Assembly: GCA_033558025.1 (NCBI GenBank)
Contig: JAUCEF010000011.1
Location: 496,001-560,000, forward strand
From: Phytophthora sp. 'mugwort'
Taxonomy: Eukaryota; Oomycota; Peronosporomycetes; Peronosporales; Peronosporaceae
Direction: 5' to 3'
DNA length: 64,000 nucleotides
The notes beneath the pieces are model-generated. The model saw only the letters and a list, made by a program, of their open reading frames with translations, searched no databases and was not told the origin of the DNA. How positions within the stretch are numbered: the stretch's first letter is position 1; every line of letters starts with the position of its first letter. Of the stretch, positions 1-7,900 are shown piece by piece. Both the position numbers and the translations under genes were made by a program.

Positions 1-1500
1 TTCATTGGCACGCTTGGGCGATGTCGATTCGAAACTCAATCGCGTCTGCTTGCCGAGCGCGCATCCGTCGCACGTCTCCCACTTGCTCGCGGACCCGAGG
101 TCAATGCCGACGCTGAGCTTCTTCTTGACGATGGCGTCGAGCCCAGCGTGACCGATGTGGCCTAGTCGAAGGTGCCAGAGGTACGACTTGGTGTCCCCTT
201 GGCTCCCGTTCGGACTCGCCGAATTCGCTTCGTCCAGGCGCACGGGCGTCATGCACAGCTTGAACAGCTTGCCGTCACGCGCACCTATCGTGCACTTCAT
301 CCCCTTCAGCGCGATGAAGCATCCGTCGCTGTCGAAGGTCACTGATCCGACGTCCTTGGTGAAGCGCCCGATCGAGAAGAGGTTGCGCGTTAGCTTGGGA
401 ATGTGCCACACGTTCGTGAGCACACCCTTCTTGATGCCACGAGGCGTCTTCATCTCCATCACAATGTCGCCGCTGCCGATCGCTTGAACCACACCGTCGT
501 CTGCGAGACGCACGTCGACCGGAGTGAAAGCCTTGTAGTTTCTCATGAACTTCTTGGAGTGCGCCATGTGCTGCGTCGCACCCGAGTCGACCAGCCATGT
601 GCCACTCGCCGACGCTGCCATGGCCGCATCGCCATCGCCGTCGACGAAGAAGAGATAGTCGCCGGAGTCGTCCTCACGCGCGACGTTGGCACGCTGCGAG
701 CGCTGCCGTTCCGTGTTGTCATGGATCCGCGAGGGACACTCCGCGATCCAATGTCCATGCTTGCCGCAGTTGTGGCACGCACCGTTCTTCTTCGACGGTC
801 GGCCCTTATGCTTGTTGTCCCTCATCATGAACGCCTGGCCAGGCGCGGCGCCATCTCCATCGCCACCCTGCTCCTTGCGCTTCATGTCTTCATGTAGCAG
901 CCGAGACGTCACCAGCTCCCACGTCAGCGTGTCGGATCTTGACTCCAACGCCGTGATCAGGAACTGATACGACTCGCTCAGGCTCCCGAGAAGCGTGATC
1001 ACCAAGTCGTCCTCGCTGACCGGAGCGCCGACCGCGTCGAGCTGTTCCGCCAGAGTCTTGAGCTTGTTGATGTGTTGAAGCACATCATCACCTTCCTCCA
1101 TCATGAGCGTGAAGAAACGCCGACGAAGAAAGAGCTTGTTGGCCAAACTCTTCTTCTCGAAGTGTCCTTCCAGTCTTGACCATGCATCATGCGCGCCACT
1201 CGCCGAGCGAACCAGCGGCAGCTGCGAATCCTCCATCGCGAGACAGATCATCGCCAGCGCCTTGCGCGACTTCTTCCGAAAGAGCGCTTGATCCGCCGCA
1301 GTCTGGCAGTGCTCCAGCTTCACTTCCCCACTTGTCACTTCCCACAGTTCGCGCTCCTCGAGCACCATCTGCATCTTGAACTTCCACGTGTGGAAGTTAG
1401 TTCCGTCGAACTTGTTGATGCGGGCGGTCGTAGTCGAAGTGGCGTCCATGGCGAAGGCGTAGTCGGGGTCTTGGTCAGGGAAGACGGGGCTTGGGCTCAT
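1..1500 (-). CDS. gag-pol: E1: family A gag-protease-integrase N-terminus (5' part, runs off left edge)
   Basis: This is the 5' third of a copia-type gag-pol polyprotein that continues beyond the left edge. The reading starts at the ATG whose complement is 1498-1500, inside the primer-binding site. The 500 visible codons keep register when compared with E15, which has the same segment. In order it carries a UBN2-type gag (TWKFKMQMVLEE), a CCHC knuckle (CHNCGKHGHWIAEC), the aspartic protease motif VDSGATQH, and the GAG-pre-integrase HHCC region. Gag would form the particle, the protease would cut the polyprotein, and integrase would insert the cDNA. The first residues resemble subtype A1 (TSTTTARINKF) while the rest resembles A2, so it is a mosaic. 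The right end is 5' LTR L1. The element lies nested inside E2. Completeness beyond the edge is unknown. Confidence 0.85.
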   Translation of the reverse strand, partial: MSPSPVFPDQDPDYAFAMDATSTTTARINKFDGTNFHTWKFKMQMVLEERELWEVTSGEVKLEHCQTAADQALFRKKSRKALAMICLAMEDSQLPLVRSASGAHDAWSRLEGHFEKKSLANKLFLRRRFFTLMMEEGDDVLQHINKLKTLAEQLDAVGAPVSEDDLVITLLGSLSESYQFLITALESRSDTLTWELVTSRLLHEDMKRKEQGGDGDGAAPGQAFMMRDNKHKGRPSKKNGACHNCGKHGHWIAECPSRIHDNTERQRSQRANVAREDDSGDYLFFVDGDGDAAMAASASGTWLVDSGATQHMAHSKKFMRNYKAFTPVDVRLADDGVVQAIGSGDIVMEMKTPRGIKKGVLTNVWHIPKLTRNLFSIGRFTKDVGSVTFDSDGCFIALKGMKCTIGARDGKLFKLCMTPVRLDEANSASPNGSQGDTKSYLWHLRLGHIGHAGLDAIVKKKLSVGIDLGSASKWETCDGCALGKQTRLSFESTSPKRANE

Positions 1501-1504
1501 AACC
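1489..1504 (-). other. PBS of E1 overlapping the gag ATG
   Basis: The 16-mer GGTTATGAGCCCAAGC (minus strand) directly follows the LTR. It is complementary to the anticodon arm of initiator tRNA-Met, as in Drosophila copia, which primes from a 5' tRNA fragment. The ATG in it opens the gag frame. Confidence 0.8.
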
Positions 1505-1817
1505 AAAAGGCTTGGTCACTTGATGGCAAAATGCAAAGTGATTGATTTAGGTCCTTAGTTCGCAAACTCCTTGCTACCTCTAAGCCTACAGTTCTACCTA
1601 CTGGGTACACTCTACTGGATTCTCTACTGGATACTGAGTTACTTCAGCCAATCGCAGAGCGCCACGTCGATGCCCATCTTGTACCCACAATCTTGTACCC
1701 ACGTGCATCGTAATCATCGTCCCGTAATCGCCGGAGTGATTGAGGTGCCACTGAGTGAAGGTCATACCGGTATCCTACCGGTATACAGCAGCTGGTCGAG
1801 ACGTCTCCTTGACAACA
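1505..1817 (-). repeat. L1: family A LTR (5' LTR of E1)
   Basis: A 313-bp LTR of the short A2 length class in minus orientation. It begins (LTR sense) TGTTGTC at 1817 and ends CCTTTT at 1505. Its right flank is E2 pol sequence, so E1 is inserted in E2. The partner LTR and target duplication are off-window. It shares diagnostic variants with L16. Confidence 0.85.
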
Positions 1818-4637
1818 GACACCACGTCGTACCTCTGGCACCTTCGACTTGGTCACATCGGCCATGGCGGTCTAGACGCCATCGTCAAGAAGGGCTACGG
1901 TGTTGGTATCGATATGGCGTCGGTGAAGCAGTGGGAGTTATGCGACGGATGCTCACTCGGCAAGCAAACGCGAGTAAGCTACATGAAGACGTCGCCAAAC
2001 CGTGCCAAGCAAGTGCTAGAAGTCGTACACAGTGATGTATGCGGTCCCATGCAGACGCCGACCTTTGGAGGCAAGCGCTATTTTGTCACGTTTATCGATG
2101 ACAAGTCGCACTTCTGTGTGGTGTACTTGCTGCGCAACAAGTCCGAGGTGGCCGACAAGTTCGCGCAATTCGTCGCGTTAGCTGAGACCCAGACTGGCAA
2201 GCGCGTGAAAATGCTGCGGAGCGACAACGGCGGCGAGTACACTTCGGGTGAGATGGCCAAGTTCTGTGCGGACCGTGGTATCATGCAGAAGTTCACGCCG
2301 CCATACACGCCTCAGCTGAACGGAGTCGCCGAGCGCATGAACCGGACGTTGGTGGAGTGTGCGCGCTGCATGCTGGAACATGCTGGATTGCCCAAGACGT
2401 ATTGGGGTGAAGCTATCGTGACAGCTACGTTCCTCCGTAATCGGTGTCCGACGCGTGCCATCAACCACGACAAGTCGCCGCACCAAGTTTGGACAGGCAA
2501 AAAACCGCTGCTAGCGAACCTCAAGGTGTTCGGTTGCCACGCGTACGTGCACGTGCCGAAGGAGAAGCGCACCAAGTTTGACGCTCGGTCGGTGCGCTGT
2601 CGGTTCCTGGGATACTCGGAGCATGAGAAAGCGTACCGTTTCGAAGAGACCAAGAGCGGTCGCGTGCTGGTGAGCCGCGACGCGCAGTTTATGGAAGACG
2701 TCTTCGACAGTGGGAGACGTGACTACCATCAGAGGGAGGTGGTGGTCATTCAAGATGAAGAGACGACGGATCAAGATTCGTTGCAGTCGGATGAAGACGA
2801 CAAAGAAGAAGAAGACGAAGAAGCAGCGCGGGACGAAGGTTTTGAACCAGGCAGCAAGCGACACCCGCGGACGCAGTCGCTGGAAGAAGCTGTGGAAGTT
2901 CCAAGTGCCAAGCGGCAGAGTCGACACCTGACTCTGGACGAGATGTCGGCTGCGGCTCAAGAAAGTCAAGACTTCGAAGCTGCATACGTCGTGAATTCAG
3001 TGGGAGAAATGCCGACCACGTTCAAGTCGGCGATGGAATCCAGCGACGCAGTCAAGTGGAAGGAGGCGTGTGACTCGGAGGTCGAGTCGCTCCGCAAGAA
3101 CGAGACGTGGATCCTCGTGCCGCTGCCAAAAGGACGCAAGGCAATCGGCAACCGATGGGTGTTCCGTGTGAAGGAGAACCAGGCTGGAGAGATCGAACGG
3201 TTCAAGGCGCGACTGGTGGCCAAGGGATTTTCGCAGAAGTACGGCATCGACTACGACGAGACTTTCGCGCCAGTGGCCAAGTTCACGTCGATCAGGATCC
3301 TGCTCAGTCTGGCGGCCAAGTACAATCTCATGGTGCACCAGATGGATGTCAAGACAGCTTTCCTGAACGGTTTGTTAGACGAAGACATCTACATGGCACA
3401 GCCGGACGGCTACATCGATGAAAAGCACCCGGACTATGTCTGTCAGCTCAAGCGGTCTCTTTACGGTTTGAAGCAGTCGCCGCGGATGTGGAACAAGACC
3501 ATCGACGACCTCATGCTCAAGCTAGGGTTCAAGAAGTGCGAGTCTGACCACTGCATCTACTTCAAGCGTGACGACCAAGACATGATCTTCGTGGCGCTAT
3601 ATGTCGACGACCTGATCCTCGCAAGTAACAACGACAAGCTGCTCAAGTCGACGAAGAAGGCGCTCAGTGACCGTTTCGAGATGACGGACCTGGGCCACCT
3701 CAAGTACTTCCTCGGCATGGAAATCGATCAAGATGTGACGACAGGGAAGGTGTCGATGCGGCAAACCAAGTTTGCGAAAGACATTCTGGAGAAGTTCAAC
3801 ATGGAGAAGAGCAACCCTGTTAAGACGCCACAGGATCCGGGCCTCAAGCTGACCAAGGCCATGTGCGAGGGCGGCTGCAAGCACGACGAGACCATGGTAA
3901 ACGTGCCATACCGGAACGCTGTGGGATGCCTCATGTATCTCATGGTAGGCACACGCCCGGACCTCGCAGCAGCAGTGGGAGTTCTCAGCCAGTTTGCAGC
4001 AGACCCATGTCCGACACACTGGCAGGCGCTCAAGAGGGTCTTCAGGTACATTCAGGGCACGAAGACGCACGGCATCGAGTTTCAAGCGAGCTGCGACGAC
4101 GGACCCCAAGGCTATTCAGATGCCGACTGGGCTGGAGACATCGAGTCAAGAAGAAGTACAAGTGGCTACGCGTTCATGATGAATGGCGGATGCATCAGCT
4201 GGAGGAGCAAGAAGCAGCGGACAGTGGCGCTGTCTTCGACGGAAGCTGAGTACATGGCGCTATCGGAGGCGACACAAGAGGCGGTGTGGCTCAAGGTGTT
4301 CCTGTGCGAGCTCGGCGAGATGACAAGCGATGAAGCAATCAAGATCTACGAGGACAACCAAGGCTCCATCGCGTTGGCCAAGAATCCCGAATTCCACAAG
4401 CGCACCAAGCACATAGACATTCGCTACCATTTCGTGCGCGAGAAGGTGGAAGACGGTCAAGTGGTGCTGCAGTATGTTTCGACAACCGACATGCTGGCGG
4501 ACATCATGACGAAGCCAATCTCTGCGACGCAGTTCAGTGTGCTCCGGAGCAAACTCGGCATCGAAGCGCTGAAGGCTGTCGAGTCGAGTGGGAGTGTTGT
4601 CAAGGAGACGTCTCGACCAGCTGCTGTATACCGGTAG
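1818..4637 (+). CDS. gag-pol: E2: family A integrase-RT-RNase H, 5'-truncated by the E1 insertion
   Basis: The 3' two thirds of an A1 polyprotein, open for 939 codons from DTTSYLWHL to a TAG at 4635-4637. It carries the integrase HHCC (LWHLRLGHIGH, then CDGC) and the DDE core ([26 protein letters not shown]). RT follows with MDVKTAFLNG and YVDDLILAS, then RNase H with GYSDADWAGD, STEAEYMAL and YEDNQGSIAL. An acidic stretch followed by a basic RHPRTQ-type stretch separates integrase from RT. Gag and protease are missing because E1 is inserted at GGGGACACC; that half must lie to the left. The last 14-15 codons and the stop are inside the 3' LTR. Catalytic residues look intact, but the fragment cannot make a particle by itself. 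Confidence 0.9.
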   Translation, partial: DTTSYLWHLRLGHIGHGGLDAIVKKGYGVGIDMASVKQWELCDGCSLGKQTRVSYMKTSPNRAKQVLEVVHSDVCGPMQTPTFGGKRYFVTFIDDKSHFCVVYLLRNKSEVADKFAQFVALAETQTGKRVKMLRSDNGGEYTSGEMAKFCADRGIMQKFTPPYTPQLNGVAERMNRTLVECARCMLEHAGLPKTYWGEAIVTATFLRNRCPTRAINHDKSPHQVWTGKKPLLANLKVFGCHAYVHVPKEKRTKFDARSVRCRFLGYSEHEKAYRFEETKSGRVLVSRDAQFMEDVFDSGRRDYHQREVVVIQDEETTDQDSLQSDEDDKEEEDEEAARDEGFEPGSKRHPRTQSLEEAVEVPSAKRQSRHLTLDEMSAAAQESQDFEAAYVVNSVGEMPTTFKSAMESSDAVKWKEACDSEVESLRKNETWILVPLPKGRKAIGNRWVFRVKENQAGEIERFKARLVAKGFSQKYGIDYDETFAPVAKFTSIRILLSLAAKYNLMVHQMDVKTAFLNGLLDEDIYMAQPDGYIDEKHPDYVCQLKRSLYGLKQSPRMWNKTIDDLMLKLGFKKCESDHCIYFKRDDQDMIFVALYVDDLILASNNDKLLKSTKKALSDRFEMTDLGHLKYFLGMEIDQDVTTGKVSMRQTKFAKDILEKFNMEKSNPVKTPQDPGLKLTKAMCEGGCKHDETMVNVPYRNAVGCLMYLMVGTRPDLAAAVGVLSQFAADPCPTHWQALKRVFRYIQGTKTHGIEFQASCDDGPQGYSDADWAGDIESRRSTSGYAFMMNGGCISWRSKKQRTVALSSTEAEYMALSEATQEAVWLKVFLCELGEMTSDEAIKIYEDNQGSIALAKNPEFHKRTKHIDIRYHFVREKVEDGQVVLQYVSTTDMLADIMTKPISATQFSVLRSKLGIEALKAVESSGSVVKETSRPAAVYR

Positions 4638-4723
4638 GATACCGGTATGACCTTCACTCAGTGGCATCGCAATCATCCTGTGATTACGAGACGAAGATTA
4701 CGTCACGGTGTTTATGGGACGGT

Positions 4724-4743
4724 GTTTACGCCACGGACGATTA
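4724..4743 (+). promoter_or_regulatory. U3 module shared with family B LTRs
   Basis: GTTTACGCCACGGACGATTA here and GTTTACGCCACCGATGATTA at 18691-18710 in L6 agree at 18 of 20 bases, although the two LTR families otherwise differ. A shared enhancer or silencer element is a plausible but untested reading. Confidence 0.4.
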
Positions 4744-4907
4744 CGCCATGGGTGGGTACAAGATTGTGGGTACATGATGGGCTCTACGTGGCACTCCCTG
4801 ATTGGCTGAAGTAACTCAGTATCCAGTAGAGAATCCAGTAGAGTGTACCCAGTAGGTAGAACTGTAGGCTTAGAGGTAGCAAGGAGTTTGCGAACTAAGG
4901 ACCTAAA

Positions 4908-4928
4908 TCAATCACTTTGCATTTTGCC
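4908..4928 (+). promoter_or_regulatory. Putative core promoter (Inr/FPR-like) in the A LTR
   Basis: TCAATCAC followed by CATTTTGC resembles the oomycete initiator (YTCANTYY) plus flanking promoter region (CAWTTTNC), recalled from the literature on Phytophthora promoters. It lies about 45 bases before the gag ATG, where transcription of a copia element would start (the U3/R boundary). No TATA-type box stands out. Confidence 0.35.
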
Positions 4929-4950
4929 ATCAAGTGACCAAGCCTTTTTT

Positions 4951-4966
4951 GGTTATGAGCCCAAGC
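4951..4966 (+). other. PBS of E3 overlapping the gag ATG
   Basis: GGTTATGAGCCCAAGC abuts L2 with no spacer. The ATG at 4955-4957 lies where the primer tRNA anticodon CAU would pair. Confidence 0.8.
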
Positions 4967-7900
4967 CCCGTCTTCCCTGACCAAGACCCCGACTACGCCT
5001 TCGCCATGGAAGCCACTTCGACTACGACCGCCCGCATCAACAAGTTCGACGGAACTAACTTCCACACGTGGAAGTTCAAGATGCAGATGGTGCTCGAGGA
5101 GCGCGAACTGTGGGAAGTGACAAGTGGGGAAGTGAAGCTGGAGCACTGCCAGACTGCGGCGGATCAAGCGCTCTTTCGGAAGAAGTTGCGCAAGGCGCTG
5201 GCGATCATCTGTCTCGCGATGGAGGATTCACAGCTGCCGCTGGTTCGCTCGGCGAGTGGCGCGCATGATGCATGGTCAAGACTGGAAGGACACTTCGAGA
5301 AGAAGAGTTTGGCCAACAAGCTCTTTCTTCGTCGGCGTTTCTTCACGACGATGATGGACGAAGGTGATGATGTGCTGGAGCACATCAACAAGATCAAGAC
5401 GCTGGCGGAGCAGCTCGACGCAGTGGGCGCTCCGGTCAGCGAGGACGACTTGGTGATCACGCTTTTGGGAAGTCTGAGCGAGTCGTACCAGTTCCTGATC
5501 ACGGCGTTGGAGTCGAGAGCCGACTCACTGTCGTGGGAACTCGTGACGTCTCGGCTGCTGCATGAGGACATGAAGCGCAAGGAACAAGGTGGCGGTACGG
5601 ACGGCACCGCGCACGGTCAAGGTCAAGCGTTCATGACAAGCGACAACAAGCGCAAGGGTCGGCAGGCGCAGAAGACTAGTGCCTGTCACTACTGTGGCGA
5701 GCACGGACATTGGATCGCCAAGTGTCCGGTGCGAATCCGCGAGAACGCGGAGCGGCAGAGGCCGCAACGAGCGAATGTCGCGCAGAGTGAAGATGACTCG
5801 GGCGACTTCCTCTTCTCGGTTGGTGGTAACACGGGTGCCTCCAAGTCGAATGGAGTGTGGCTGGTCGACTCGGGTGCGACGCAGCACATGACGTACTCGA
5901 AGGAGTACATGAAGAACTACAAGAAGATCTCTCCGGTGGACGTGCATCTCGCGGACGACGGTGTGGTTCAGGCTGTGGGGACCGGCGACATTGTGATGTC
6001 GATGAAGACCCCGCGCGGCATGAAGAAGGGTGTACTCACGAACGTGTGGCACATTCCGAAGCTGTCGCGTAACCTGTTTTCGGTTGGTCGGTTCACTAAG
6101 GACGTCGGGCCAGTTATCTTCGAGAGCGACGGGTGCTTCGCTGAAACGAAGAGTCTCAAGTGGAAGCTCGGCGCTCGTGAGGGCAAAGGACTGTTCAAGC
6201 TGTGCATGACTCCGATGATGCCTGACGAGGCCAATGCGGCAAGTTCGAAAAATCGCCAAGGGGACACCACGTCGTACCTCTGGCACCTTCGACTTGGTCA
6301 CATCGGCCATGGCGGTCTAGACGCCATCGTCAAGAAGGACTACGGTGTTGGTATCGACATGGCGTCGGTGAAGCAGTGGGAGCTGTGCGACGGATGCTCA
6401 CTCGGCAAGCAAACGCGAGTAAGCTACATGAAGACGTCGCCAAACCGTGCCAAGCAAGTGCTAGAAGTCGTACACAGTGATGTATGCGGTCCCATGCAGA
6501 CGCCGACCTTTGGAGGCAAGCGCTATTTTGTCACGTTTATCGATGACAAGTCGCACTTCTGTGTGGTGTACTTGCTGCGCAACAAGTCCGAGGTGGCCGA
6601 CAAGTTCGCGCAATTCGTCGCGTTAGCTGAGACCCAGACTGGCAAGCGCGTGAAAATGCTGCGGAGCGACAACGGCGGCGAGTACACTTCGGGTGAGATG
6701 GCCAAGTTCTGTGCGGACCGTGGTATCATGCAGAAGTTCACGCCGCCATACACGCCTCAGCTGAACGGAGTCGCCGAGCGCATGAACCGGACGTTGGTGG
6801 AGTGTGCGCGTTGCATGCTGGAACATGCTGGATTGCCCAAGACGTATTGGGGTGAAGCTGTCGTGACAGCTACGTTCCTCCGTAATCGGTGTCCGACGCG
6901 TGCCATCAACCACGACAAGTCGCCGCACCAGGTTTGGACAGGCAAGAAACCGCTGCTAGCGAACCTCAAGGTGTTCGGTTGCCACGCGTACGTGCACGTG
7001 CCGAAGGAGAAGCGCACCAAGTTTGACGCTCGGTCGGTGCGCTGTCGGTTCCTGGGATACTCGGAGCATGAGAAAGCGTACCGTTTCGAAGAGACCAAGA
7101 GCGGTCGCGTGCTGGTGAGCCGCGACGCGCAGTTTATGGAAGACGTCTTCGACAGTGGGAGACGTGACTACCATCAGAGGGAGGTGGTGGTCATTCAAGA
7201 TGAAGAGACGACGGATCAAGATTCGTTGCAGTCGGATGAAGACGACAAAGAAGAAGAAGACGAAGAAGCAGCGCGGAACGAAGGTTTTGAACCAGGCAGC
7301 AAGCGACACCCGCGGACGCAGTCGCTGGAAGAAGCTGTGGAAGTTCCAAGTGCCAAGCGGCAGAGTCGACACCTGACTCTGGACGAGATGTCGGCTGCGG
7401 CTCAAGAAAGTCAAGACTTCGAAGCTGCATACGTCGTGAATTCAGTGGGAGAAATGCCGACCACGTTCAAGTCGGCGATGGAATCCAGCGACGCAGTCAA
7501 GTGGAAGGAGGCGTGTGACTCGGAGGTCGAGTCGCTCCGCAAGAACGAGACGTGGATCCTCGTGCCGCTGCCAAAAGGACGCAAGGCAATCGGCAACCGA
7601 TGGGTGTTCCGTGTGAAGGAGAACCAGGCTGGAGAGATCGAACGGTTCAAGGCGCGACTGGTGGCCAAGGGATTTTCGCAGAAGTACGGCATCGACTACG
7701 ACGAGACTTTCGCGCCAGTGGCCAAGTTCACGTCGATCAGGATCCTGCTCAGTCTGGCGGCCAAGTACAATCTCATGGTGCACCAGATGAATGTCAAGAC
7801 AGCTTTCCTGAACGGTTTGTTAGACGAAGACATCTACATGGCACAGCCGGACGGCTACATCGATGAAAAGCACCCGGACTATGTCTGTCAGCTCAAGCGG

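Larger units (their letters stand above)
4595..4950 (+). repeat. L2: family A1 LTR shared by E2 and E3
   Basis: A 356-bp LTR, TGTTGTC to CCTTTTTT. It is preceded by the purine tract GAGTGGGAG (4586-4594), the plus-strand primer of E2, and followed at once by the PBS of E3. It contains the doubled ATACCGGTA motif, a TTTACG/GATTACG-rich block, three CCAGTAG repeats and an Inr-like start region. Confidence 0.9.

Noticed and set aside
543..967. Many antisense open frames of 60-300 codons opposite gag and pol
   Set aside because: They recur at the same place opposite every copy, follow the codon structure of the sense gene, and show no domain of their own.
1755..1817. A start upstream of E2 inside L1 ([10 protein letters not shown]...)
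   Set aside because: This is the antisense of an A LTR joined by chance in frame to E2; the same peptide appears at other LTR borders with different partners.
4934..4954. GTG starts giving slightly longer gag proteins
   Set aside because: They lie in the LTR end, and eukaryotic initiation at GTG is not expected; the ATG in the PBS is the first plausible start.
4951..4966. tRNA gene or tRNA fragment insertion
   Set aside because: Only the complement of one anticodon arm is present, always at the LTR border; it is a primer-binding site.
5600..5720. Programmed gag/pol frameshift between knuckle and protease
   Set aside because: In E3, E4 and E21 gag and pol are in one continuous frame; frame changes elsewhere are copy-specific lesions.
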